A stretch of 64,000 nucleotides of DNA, from the NCBI GenBank assembly GCA_963575745.1, contig CAUYUJ010016160.1:358178-422177 (forward strand), in the 5' to 3' direction. The translations under genes were made by a program, and so were the position numbers. Positions 23,777 to 34,251 of the stretch are shown piece after piece. This stretch comes from Prorocentrum cordatum. Its lineage: Eukaryota; Sar; Dinophyceae; Prorocentrales; Prorocentraceae. The stretch's first letter is position 1. The number at the start of each line of letters is the position of its first letter. A model generated the notes under the pieces. It made no database searches and was not told the DNA's origin. It was given only the letters and a program-made list of their open reading frames with translations.

Positions 23777-26316
23777 ACCTGGCGAAATCCAAGTCCGCAG
23801 CCCGCGGCTCCCCAGGAAGTTCGAGATCCCGACCGTGGAGACGCAGATCACCAAAGGAGTCAAGCGGGCACAGCGAGACAGACAGCAGTGCGGAGCGGCA
23901 GTCGAGGAAGGACTGGACGATGACGAGCTCGCCAACATCCAGCACTTGTTGAGCGAGACCTACACCAAGAAGCACCCCGCCTTCTGCACCGAGGAAGAGT
24001 GGGCCAACGCCAAGGAATACGCCGCCCGATACCAGATGGGGGAGCCCCCGCCCTGGGTCCAGAGCTCCCTGGCATACAGAGCCAGCCCAGCAGGCGCGAA
24101 CAGATTGGGCGACCGAGACGGACACCGGGCAATGGCGGCGGAGAAGATGTTCGCAGATTTATGCGGGGCCAAGCCACGCAGCAACGCCAGGCGCGGCCAG
24201 CCTGTCAAGTATAGATGGATAGCAGCTACCAGCCTCCTAGAACAGCAGCGAGGCCACCAAGGGGCGGCTCGGAGACCCGAAGCCAACATGTGGGGCACAC
24301 TGCAAGGCCGATTGACCGAGCTCAGAAAGGCAAGCCTCGAGTCCAACGGCACGTCTGGACAGCGAGCGGCCATCGAGCACGTGATCATCCACACATGCAA
24401 GCAGATTAGGGACGTCCAGAAGCTCGCTGACGACGACCCCAGCGAAGACATCATAGCTCTCCGCTCCACGGAGGCATCCGTCCGCAGCCAGCGGCTACCA
24501 GACCCTGACGCCGAGCAGGACAAGTGGGAGACAACAGCAGAGGCAATCCGCCAACGTGCGGCTGCACGCAACAAACATGCCTGGCAGGAGACCAGATCTG
24601 CAGTACGCCACTGGACTGAACAAGCACTCCAAGGATCGATGGGGGAGGGGCACCGATACCTTAGCAAGCCAGAGCGGAAGGACCTCAGCGAAGTCACCAT
24701 CGACCCGCTGGATGGGCACCCAGAAGGCGACCTCCAGGAAGGAGTCAACCTCCGCACGGCAGCTTGGGGCAGACGCTGGCAAAGGGACACATACTCGCAG
24801 GACCTACAAGCAGTCATGGAGGACCTACGCGCCAAGGCAGAAGCGACCAACTGCAACCGACGGCCTAACGAAGTAGCCGATTTGGACAAAGCCCTGCGCC
24901 AATTCAAAAAGACCACAGGCAGAGGCACGGACCAGTGGAGGCCCGCTGAGCTGGCCGCGCTCCCTACCCCAGCCAGACAAGAGCTGTTCGACCTGATCAA
25001 TGACTGCAAAGCAAAACTATCCTGGCCCCACCAATTCTACCATGTGGTACCAGCTACTCAGGAAGAGCGACAGTGCGGTCGCAGGGGAGTAAAGGCCCGT
25101 CGGGCTCTTCCCCATCCTGGTTAGGGTCTGGGGCAGACTCACCAAGTACGAGGTGGGGCAGTGGTGCGATGAAAGGGCAGCTTTCTGGGATGCAGCGGTG
25201 ACTGGTAGCTCTGCGCTCCAAGCTTTCACGATCGCAGCATGCCTGGACGAAGCAGCAGCACGCGGGCGTACAGCTGAAGCATGGGCAAGCTTATTCTTGG
25301 ACTTGGAGAAGTTCTACGACAACATCAACCTGGCCAAGCTCATCAAGAAGGCGGATGCACTGGAGTACCCGCCCGTCGAGCTCTACTTGTGTACGCTGAT
25401 GTACGTGGCGCCACGGGTTGTGCGAGCCTCCGGTGCGTACGGGGCCCCCCTGGTGCCGTACAACAGCATTGTAGCAGGCTGCAGCCACGCCAACAATGCG
25501 GCCCGCATGATGCTATACGACATCCACGAGCTGGCGCACCGAACCGCGCCGAAGGCATGGCCGCGCCAGTACGTCGACGACGTGCAGATCCGCACGGAGG
25601 GTGCCTGCAGCATCGTGGGCCACCAGATAGCCACCAGCGCAGCGCCCATCATACGAAGCTGCAAGGCCGACCAGTTGCCCATCTCTGGGAAGTCAGCATT
25701 GGTCGCCTCGCACCCAGCTGTCCGCGACGCAGTTGGCGCCACAGCTGCTGCCATGGGCCTCACCCTCACGCAGGCCGATACTATGAAGGACCTGGAATGT
25801 GACACCACCATTGGAAGGAGGAGACGCAGAGCGACCCAGGCCAAGCGCACATCAATGGCCAGGCAGCGGAAGCATCGGGCCCAACTATCCCTGCGGGCAG
25901 CCAGATGGAGGAGACGATCTGCGAGCCGTTACCGCACCAACATCAGGGCCAAACAGCAATACGACCAGGCCGTGACGGGCATGACCCCACATGACATCGT
26001 CAAGGCACGGGCTGAGGCAGCCGATATGGCTGGCATCACGGCTGGACACCGATGCACGGCCACAGTCCTCATCCTCACGCACGGCGACAAGGAACCGTGG
26101 ACTGCCAATGTCATTCGTCAACTCCGCGAATGGGTGCGCATGTGGCGAAGCAACGATGACCTGCGTGACCACCTCCACGAAGCATGGCACCGAGTGCAGA
26201 ACCACCTGGACAGCGTCACCAAGCGCGGCCGCTGGCTGGCCGCCACAGGTCCCATGGCAGCTCTCCAGCTCACTCTCGAGATCCTCGAATGGAAGGGGCA
26301 GGAAGCGGATCGGTGA
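23676..26316 (+). pseudogene. LINE reverse transcriptase domain, disrupted
   Basis: 23676-25124 encodes the linker and RT fingers (FKKTTGRGTDQWRPAEL). A change of phase near 25040 leads into 25130-26316, which has LDLEKFYDN (motif A, Asp near 25300), NSIVAGCSHANNAA (motif B) and RQYVDDV (motif C, 25567-25587), then ISGKSAL. A TAA stop near 25090 and a TGA stop ending at 26316 interrupt the same frame. The downstream RNase H part continues in that frame after the TGA. The enzyme would copy LINE RNA, or other mRNA, at the target site. Catalytic Asp residues are retained, but the reading frame is not. Confidence 0.75.
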
Positions 26317-28191
26317 ACGGACCACCGCGGACGCACGTGGCAAATCTCTGATGCCGTGGACGCCAACCTCACCGAGGACGAGGATGCCACCAAGGACGCC
26401 GCTATCAGCCTCCTCTGGAGCCAGGCGAGCAGGCACCCTGAAGGGCACGGGCTGCAGAGAGGCGCCGGCATCTCCGCGCTCCAGAGCAGTGCGAGATTCT
26501 TCCGCAAGCTGGAGAGGCACCAAGAGGCAGGTGCGCTCGAAGCATCGGCATGCGCAGCGATTTGGGCCAACCAGAAGTGCCACGCAGCAGGGTACCACAC
26601 ACAACCACCATGCACCCGCTGCCAGCTCGGAGTTGACGACACGCCTTTCCGCAGGCTGTACGAGTGCCCAGCCACAGACGACATCGACCACCAGTGGGTT
26701 GCCAGCACTGCAGCCTTGGCGGCAAGGGCGCGAGCAGTCAAAGACGACCCGCTTGAGCACGCCTTTTGGGTCAGCGGCATCTTACCCAACGAAATGTGCC
26801 CAGTCGACCCACCCCCCGACTGGGGCAGCCTCGATGACACGCACTGGGCAGTCGGGAACTTCGGCACGCGCATCCGCGACGCCCGCACGGTGGCAGCTAC
26901 AGTTGCTTGCACAGACGGCTCAGCCACGTCAGGCGATAAGCGCATCGCCCGAGCAGGATGGGGCATAGCATTGGAGTTACCCGAGGACGCTGGCATCGAC
27001 ATCGATGATTACCCAGGCTGGTTCGGCATCTTAGACGGGCCCCAGACACTCGCAGCAGCAGAGCTTGCAGCCATCTTCTGGAAGCTCAAGCTTACCCACG
27101 GACAGCTCACCATCGTCACGGACTCCCAGATGGTGACAGATGGATGGCGCAGCTACAATTATGCCCACCCAGTGGGTCCTCTGGCTAGATGGTGGCAGCG
27201 CATTCGCGATGCTATCAGAGAGCGGGTTGGAGGCATACGTGACGTCACCGTCATCAAGTGCTACTCGCACATCGACGTCACCACGATCCAGAAAACCAGG
27301 CAGCCTATGCGCGTCACCAGAGGGAACGAGCTCGCAGACGGGTGCGCCCAGAGAGGAGCCGAGATTGCAGCCAACTGCATTGCCCCGCAGGTCGCCGCCC
27401 TGATCGAGAGAGAGAAGCTCCTCAAACGCATCCACCGCAGAATAGGTGCTGTCGCTGCACACCTTGCAGGGCTCGACCACCCGCACCTAACCCGCACGCG
27501 GCAGTGGGGTGGAGGGGTCAATGCTTTCCACACACGCAAGCAGGTCGAGGAAGAGCCGGGTCACCGAATGCACAAGCGGACCGACGGCAAGTGGATATGC
27601 CTCGAATGTAGCAAGGGGCCAGGCAAGTACTCCATCATCGACTGGATGCGGACGCATGGCTGCAGCTCAATGCCAATGGTAGCCAACAACAGCGGACGGG
27701 CCACCAATATCCCCAAGATGGAGTACGCTACCCTCATGAAGCAAGGGCCAACACACCAGACGCACAACATGAGTTACCTGCATGAGCAGTGCTGGTGCTG
27801 GCGATGTGGAGCAATGGGATCCCTTACCGCCGACGGCAAGAGCCGCATGCTACGACTCCGACACAGATGCCGAGGTTGGACAACGCCAGCAGCCAAGCAC
27901 CAGCTTGACCGCCTTCGGCGAGGCAGGCCCCCCAAACCAGGCAAGGCCAAGTGGCCCGACGGCGCGAACGCCAAGCCCGAGCTGCCCCGCAGACCCAGAG
28001 GCGGCAGCTCAGTGCGGGCAGCAGCGAGAGGAGCTGGCTTGGCCAAGCGGAAGTGGTCGCATAGAGGACTCGACGCTCCTGAACACAGCCCACTCGTGCA
28101 TGGGAAAGCGACCCAAAAGCAAAGGGGAGCACCTACGGGGTGGTACGCCGCAACTGAAGTATCGAGCAAATCCAGGAGATGGCCTCCCTGA
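26317..28191 (+). pseudogene. LINE C-terminal region with zinc motif and RNase H domain
   Basis: It continues in frame with the RT after a TGA. Counting from the Met at 26356, CTRCQLGVDDTPFRRLYECP (residues 86-105) is the Cys-rich motif common after LINE RT domains. RNase H follows with CTDGSA (Asp187), AAAELAA (Glu236), VTDSQ (Asp256) and GNELAD (Asp328), so the DEDD set is complete. A second Cys/His cluster (WICLECS, then RTHGC) and a basic tail follow to the stop at 28191. RNase H would remove the RNA template. Only the upstream nonsense codon separates it from the polymerase. Confidence 0.75.
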
Positions 28192-28400
28192 TGCAGAAGA
28201 AACGTGTGGAGACAGAACGCTCAGCGACACTAATCCTGGAGAGGGCACCCCACGTTCAGGGGTAAATTGCTCTTCGATGTCTCGACCAAATCATGGGGAT
28301 GGCCTCCCAGGTTCAGGAGTAAATTCAGCCGTTGGAGGGAGTCTCGAGCAAAATCCTGGGGATGGCCTCCCAGATTCAGGAGTAAATTGCGGCCCAGCCA
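28160..28400 (+). repeat. ~60-bp repeats at the LINE 3' end
   Basis: Four diverged copies of a unit with TGGGGATGGCCTCCCAGATT and CAGGAGTAAATTG occur at about 28163, 28231, 28285 and 28345. In the plus frame that runs 27782-29236 they encode NPGDGLPDSGVNC-like peptides. In the RNase H frame the ORF ends inside the first copy, so they may be 3'UTR repeats. Confidence 0.6.
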
Positions 28401-29097
28401 CGTGCCCAGCCAAGCGAAGCTCAGGAGAGGCCGACGACCCAGCCGAAGCGCCGAAGCGACCCAAACAACGGCCGAGACAGGGCACGCGAAGACCTCGGGC
28501 CACCAGCGCAGACAACCTCGCCAAGCGCAGAAGTGACCACCACTGGGAGCTGCCAGACCACATGGACCTCACCAAAGACGACGGGCCCATGTTGCACAAC
28601 AACGTCTCGGGGCAGTCGGCCGACACAGAAGGGATGCCGAGGGGTGCCTTTCCCCCAACCGACGCAGACCGAGACTCTCGGCCACTTGACAGCTCACAAC
28701 CGCGCAGGCCTGATCGTTCACGCAGCCCACCAACGGTGACCACCCAGGCCAGACCTGACGAGCCCAGGGGGAACCACTCACGAGAGTACAATACAATGGA
28801 CTCGTACTTCCCGACGAGTAACCGTTCACGCAGCCCCGCAGGTCGCCGAGGACAAGATGCACAGCACCAAGTGGAGGAAGGCGAAACGCCAAGCGACGAG
28901 GTGGCCCAACGCCAAACGGACCCAGTGCTCTTCCACGCTAAGCTGAAGGAGCGGGGCAACGACATCCAAGGCGTAGAGGCGCAAGACAACTTGATACCAC
29001 TAGAAGTCGCGCTGGAGATACTTTCAAGCTGGTGGATAACCGACCTGGTAGACAGCCACGCGGGCAGAGTCATTTGGAACGACCTATGCGTGGACTA
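28401..29097 (+). other. LINE 3' region, open frame rich in Arg, Ser, Pro
   Basis: The frame open from 27782 continues through here with basic, SR-like segments (DRSRSPP, NRSRSPAGRRG) and stays open into the ATC tail. It may be an overlapping ORF or 3'UTR. No domain is recognised. Confidence 0.35.

Positions 29098-29167
<70 letters not shown>
29098..29167. repeat. CAT trinucleotide tail of the LINE
   Basis: About 23 uninterrupted CAT units directly follow the LINE body, in the position where a LINE normally has its A-rich tail. Confidence 0.85.
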
Positions 29168-29214
29168 GCCATCACCGTCATGATCGTCATCATCACCCCT
29201 GCCGGTACACCCCT

Positions 29215-30375
29215 CACACGTTTCGTGGCCCCATAGGGAGCTCCACCGACGGCCCCAGTGGGGGTGTCCGCATGCGTCCGCCACACCCAGCATAGCGCTT
29301 CGTGGCCCCATAGGGAGCTCCACCAAAGGCCCCAGTAGGGGTGCCCGCATGCGTCCGCCACACCCAGCACAGCGCTTCGTGGCCCCATAAGGGAGCTCCA
29401 CCGAAGGCGCCAGGGGGGGGCCCGCATGCGTCCGCCACACCCAGCACGGCGTTTCGTGACCCCATAGGGAGCTCCACCGAAGGTCCCAGTGGGGGTGCCC
29501 GCATGCGCCCGCCACACCCAGCACAGCGTTTCGCGGCCCCATGGGGAGCTCCACCGAGGGCCCCAGCGGGGGTGCCCGCATGCGACCGCCACACCCAGCA
29601 CAGCGTTCCCGTGGTCCCATAGGGAGCTCCACCGAAGGCCCCAGTGGGGGTGCCCGCATGCGTCCGCCACGCCCAGCGCAGCGCTTCGTGGCCCCATAGG
29701 GAGCCACACCAAAGGCCCCAGTAGGGGTGCCCGCATGCGTCCGCCACACCCAGCATGGCGCTTCGTGGCCCCATAAGGGAGCTCCACCGAAGGCCCCAGG
29801 GGGGGGCCCGCATGCGTCCGCCACACCCAGCACGGCGCTTCGTGACCCCATAGGGAGCTCCACCGAAGGCCCCAGTGGGGGTGCCCGCATGCGCCCGCCA
29901 CACCCAGCACAGCGCTTCGCGGCCCCATGGGGAGCTCCCACCGAGGGCCCCAGCGGGGGTGCCCGCATGCGACCGCCACACCCAGCACAGCGTTCCCGTG
30001 GTCCCATAGGGAGCTCCACCGAAGGCCCCAGTGGGGGTGCCCGCATGCGTCCGCCACGCCCAGCGCAGCGCTTCGTGGCCCCATAGGGAGCCACACCAAA
30101 GGCCCCAGTAGGGGTGCCCGCATGCGTCCGCCACACCCAGCATAGCGGTTCGTGGCCCCATAGGGAGCTCCACCGAAGGCCCCAGTGGGGGGGCCCGCAT
30201 GCGTCCGCCACGCCTAGCACAGCGTTTCGTGCCCCCATAGGGAGCTCCACCGACGGTCCCAGTGGGGGTGCCCGCATGCGTCCGCCACACCCAGCTTAGC
30301 GCTCCGTGGCCCAATAGGGGCTCCACCGAAGGCCCCAATTGGGGTGCCCGCACGCGTCCGCCACACCCCTTACGG
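29215..30375 (+). repeat. 77-bp satellite array, forward orientation, ~15 units
   Basis: The unit is built on CTTCGTGGCCCCATAGGGAG, CTCCACCGAAGGCCCCAGTG, then GGGGTGCCCGCATGCGTCCG and CCACACCCAGCACAG. GCATGCGTCCGCC words recur every 77 bp from 29271 to about 30352. Variant units recur every fifth unit: CCATAAGGGAG at 29385 and 29771 are 386 bp apart, and CGTTCCCGTGGTCCC recurs similarly. This gives a higher-order repeat of five units. All the Arg/His/Pro-rich frames are repeat artefacts. Confidence 0.95.
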
Positions 30376-30999
30376 CGCGCCCCTCACGCGTGTCGTGTCT
30401 CAACGATAACGGCACCCACAATGCGTTACTCACAACTGAATATGGTTGGGTCCTTCGCCAGGATAATTTGTTGTCACGTCCACAATCCGCCTGTAGACGG
30501 ACGTGCCCGACCTAAGGTTTGCATGGCCCCCCGGCCAGAGCGTCCCCGACCACCTGACCCCTTTGCCGCCGTTTTTGTCACGCATTGTGTTGCTGGTCGG
30601 CCCTGGCCCCTGCCTCCCCCCAGTCTGCTTGCGCAACTGTCAGCAGCCAAATGTCAAAACCAAGAATGAATTATCCTGGCGAAGGACCCAACCATATGCA
30701 GTTGTGACTACCACGATTGTGAATATCTTCTTCGGTGGCGATCCCTATGGGAACACGAACCGTGCGAGGGGCGTGCCGACATATGTGGCGGGGTACACAA
30801 CACGAACGGAAACGATAGGCTTGAGCACAGGGGACTGAGCGCGGGTGAGACTGAGCGCGAGCGCGTTTGATTGTGATTGCGTCTGCGTGTGGGTAAGTCT
30901 ACGTGCATGAATGCGAGCATGGATACGCCCAGTGTAAATGCATGAGACTGTGAATGCTGGGCGTGGCGGGGGCCTAACGGGCCACGAAGCGTGTGAGGG
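30376..30999. other. Spacer between inverted satellite arrays, with its own inverted repeat
   Basis: CACAACTGAATATGGTTGGG, then TCCTTCGCCAGGATAATTT (30431-30470), is matched in inverse at 30669-30707. The spacer is thus bounded by an inverted pair of about 38 bp inside the larger inverted satellite arrays. The unique centre holds no recognisable gene. Confidence 0.7.
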
Positions 31000-31995
31000 G
31001 CGTACTGGATGTGGCGGACGCATGTGGCCACCCCCACTGGGGCGATGGGTGGAGCTCCCTATGGGGCCACGAAACGCTGTACTGGGTGTGGCGGACGCAT
31101 GCGGAGAACCCCACTGGGGCCTTGGGTGGAGCTCCCTATGGGGCCACGAAGCGGAGTACTGGGTGTGGCGGACGCATGTGGCCACCCCCACTGGGGCCTT
31201 GGGTGGGGCTCCCTATGGGGCCACGAAACGGTGTACTGGGCGTGGCGGACGCGTGCGGGCACCCCCAGTGGGCTTTCGGTGGAACTCACCATGGGGCCAC
31301 GAAGCGCTGTTCTGGGTTCGGCGGACGCATGTGGCCACCCCCATTGGGGCGTTGGGTGGAGCTCCCTATGGGGCCACGAAACGCTGTACTGGGTTTGGCG
31401 GACGCATGTGGCCACCCCCCTTGGGGCGTTGGGTGGAGCTCCCTATGGGGCCACGAAACGATGTACTGGGTGTGGCGGACGCATGTGGCCACCCCCACTG
31501 GGGCCTTAGGTGGAGCTCCCTATGGACCACGAAACGCTGTATTGGGTGTGGCGGACGCATGTGGCCACCCCCACTGGGGCCTTGGGTGGAGCTCCCGATA
31601 GGGGCCACGAAACGCTGTACTGGGTGTGGCGGACGCATGTGGCCACCCCGATTGGGGCGTTGGGTGGAGCTCCCTATGGGGCCACGAAGCGCTGTACTGG
31701 GTGTTGTGGCCACCCCCGCTGGGGCCTTAAGTGGAGCTTCATTTGGGGTCACGAAACGCTGGACTGGGTGTGGCGGACGCATGTGGCCACCCCCACTGGG
31801 ACGTTGGGTGGAGCTCCCTATGGGCCCACGGAACGCTGTATTGGGTGTGGCGGACGCATGTGGCCAGCCCCGCTGGGGCCTTGGGTGGAGCTCCCTTTGG
31901 GGTCACGAAACGCTGTACTGGGTGTGGCGGACGCATGTGGCCACCCCCATTGGGGCCTTAGGTGGAGCTCCCCATGGGGCTACGAGAAACGTTGT
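31000..31995 (-). repeat. 77-bp satellite array, inverted orientation, ~13 units
   Basis: It is the reverse complement of the 29215-30375 unit: GGCGGACGCATGTGGCCACC, then CCACTGGGGCCTTGGGTGGA and GCTCCCTATGGGGCCACGAA. The words recur at about 31012, 31090, 31165, 31243, 31319, 31397, 31473, 31549, 31628, 31781, 31850 and 31926, with one shortened unit near 31700. Unit variants (GCATGTGGCC) are fixed here but absent from the forward array. Confidence 0.95.
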
Positions 31996-33885
31996 ACTGG
32001 GTCGGTGAAACGCAGGGAGGAGGGGGGAGGGGGAGGAGGGAGGAGGGACGCGGGAGGGAGGAGACGCGGGGACCGTCTCTTCAAAACGAGGACCCAACAC
32101 CACAGGATGGCTGGGACAAAAGCGCTCCCCTTCGGCCCCGACTCCCCCCCCCCTCGAGTCGGACCAGCAGGAGGTAGACGGTCGGGAACTTGTGGATAGC
32201 GTGTCGCTCCGCCAGATTTGGACACGCCATCCATTTCCCGAGCCTCTTCCTCCCCCTCCTCCTCCTCCTCCTCCTCCTCCTCCTCCTCCTCCTCCGCCTC
32301 ATCCTCCTCCTCCTCATCCACCTCCTCCTCCTCCTCCTCCTGCTCCTCCTCCTCCGCCTCCTCCTCCTCCTCCTCCTCCTGGTCCCAAGCCGTCAATTTC
32401 CCGAGCCTTTCCGAGCCTCCCGCCCATCCGGAGAGAAGCTACACGCTATCCGCTCGGAGGGCCACAGCGTGTCGCCGGAGCCGCCGCCGCGACGCGCTGT
32501 CCCAAAGCTCCTCACGGTAGGGAAACGAGGAAGATCAGGCGAAGGATATGGAGAGGAGGAGGAGGAGGAGGAGGAGGAGGAGGAGGAGGAGGAGGAGGAG
32601 GAGGAGGGCAGGTAGGAGGCTGCTGCTGACCCAGACCTCCGGCGATGAAGCATGGTTTCAATCCCGGCGCTGTTCACCGATTTCCGCCTTCAGGGACGGT
32701 TGTCGGGCCCCTGGATTCGAGCAGAATCGAGGAAGTGCAGGCATGGATTGCAAGGCGCGTGAGGCGCCAGGATCGGCGCGCCTTGTCGCCGAGTGGGGCG
32801 GCGCTGCTGGCTCCATGTCGTCAATGTCTCGTGGAGTGCTTTGCCCGATCTGTGGTTCTGGCGGCCGCGCGCTAGACCGGCAGATCCGACATCCATGTCG
32901 GCGTGCGACCAGCAGACGCGGTGGGGAGGTGGAGGAGGAGGAGGAGGAGGAGGAGGAGGAGGAGGAGGAGGAGGAAGTGGAGGAGGTGGAGGAGGTGGAG
33001 GCGGAGGAGGAGACGGAGGAGGAGGAGGAGGAGGAGGAGGAGGAGGAGGAGGAGGAGGAGGAGGAGGAGGAGGAGGAGGAGGAGGAGGGGCGGGGGAGCG
33101 GGAGAAGGCCATGGAAGTATCGGGGAGAGGGATCGGGAGAGGGAAGCGGCCGCGGGCGCGGCGGGGGAGGAGGATGGGGTCGGACGACAATGGAAGACAT
33201 TCCTCGGCGCACCAGCGCCATAAAAGCCAGCCACGTGAGCCGATTCGTTATTTTCACCCCTCCGGCTCGGTTAGACTCGCTTCCGAAGCGCCTCTGGTTC
33301 GGTTCCGTATCGCAGGCCCTCTGGTTTGGTTCGGTTCGGCTCGGCATCGTAAATTGCATTTTCAGGTTTGGCGCGTTGCGGCATGGTTGTTGTTTCTGGA
33401 ACGGTCCAGTTCCCCCCCTTTGACAATCCCTCCGGTTGACACCCGTTCTGACCCTATGACCCCCCCATTGACGCCCCCCCCCCCCATGACCCCCCTGACT
33501 CCCCTGACCTCCCCCCCGTGCGACCGCTCGGGTCGGAGTCGGTTGCGCTTCGAGATGCTTCGAGTTCGAGGTGTCGTCCGAGGGAGGAGGAGAAGATGCA
33601 GGCGACGGATCGGGAGGAGCAGCCAGAGGAGAGGAGGCCAGAGATGAGGAAAGCGGTTTGGTCCAGATTGGCCTCGAATTGAAGCAGGGTCGGTTCGTTT
33701 CGTGTTCAAAGAACGACCACAAGTCGGGCCGCTTGGTCCTGGTTCGGCTCGGTTCTCGTATGGACTACCTCGTGTGGGTGTTGAAAGTAATTTGACATGC
33801 ACTTTCATGTGCTCTTGCAAACCAGCATCGCAGATTCCCTTTTATGTATGTTTACAATCCGGGCGGAACGCAAAAGGGATCCCCC
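31996..33885. other. Purine/pyrimidine tracts and GC-rich spacer
   Basis: CTC tract at 32250-32385, GAG tract at 32549-32606, and a large GAG tract at 32931-33090. Motifs GATAGCGTGTCGCTCCG and its partner CACGCTATCCGCTCGGAG (32190-32215 and 32440-32460) resemble those at 3835-3950. About 33240-33350 and 33660-33770 are rich in GGTTCGG words. No protein family is recognised. Confidence 0.5.
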
Positions 33886-34137
33886 CAAAAAAACTGACTC
33901 CTGGGATCTGGGGCTTTGGGACCCTCTGGACGGGCCTCGAAGCGGCCCCCCGGGCCTCGCAGGGCGTTTTGCCAAGCCTTCCCAGCACACCTAAAGCGAT
34001 CAGGGGGGTCATCGGAGACGTCCCACAGACCCCCAAGACAGCACAAGAGCGCTCCAAAAGTGACCGACGTGACCTCCAGATGGCCCAAGAGGCCTCCAGG
34101 ACGGTCCCAAAGAGGCCTCCAAGAGCACTCCCAAGAA
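33886..34137. repeat. Degenerate CCAAGA satellite, segment upstream of the sulfotransferase retrogene
   Basis: Irregular repetition of CCAAGAGGCC, CCAAGACAGC and CCAAGAATCC words at about 9-30 bp spacing. It belongs to the same family as 37231-37840 and 38450-41340. The leader sequence begins directly after a CCCAAGAA word. Confidence 0.6.
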
Positions 34138-34174
34138 TCCGTAGCCATTTTGGCTCAAGCCATTGTGGCTCAAG
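34138..34174 (+). other. Relict dinoflagellate spliced leader, complete plus truncated copy
   Basis: 34138-34159 matches the 22-nt DinoSL (TCCGTAG, then CCATTTTGGCTCAAG). 34160-34174 is CCATTGTGGCTCAAG, a second leader lacking the first seven bases, with one T-to-G change. Such truncation is what results when the TAG inside a genomic leader is used as a trans-splice acceptor. No GT donor follows, so this is not a spliced-leader RNA gene. It marks the downstream gene as recycled from mRNA at least twice. Confidence 0.9.
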
Positions 34175-34251
34175 GGAGGCCTCGCTTCCTTCAGGTGAGA
34201 AGGCGCAATCATTTGACCTGCTGACAGCAGGCGGGCGCGAATCTGACCAGC

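Noticed and set aside
29084-32008. Frames of up to nearly 400 residues across the 77-bp arrays, and a possible CRISPR array
   Set aside because: A tandem unit without unique spacers between copies is a satellite. The peptides are identical repeats open in several frames because the 77-bp unit lacks stops.
34138-34174. Possible spliced-leader RNA gene
   Set aside because: A leader RNA gene has a GT donor right after the leader and a short intron-like tail. Here the leader is followed by a truncated leader and then a coding region.
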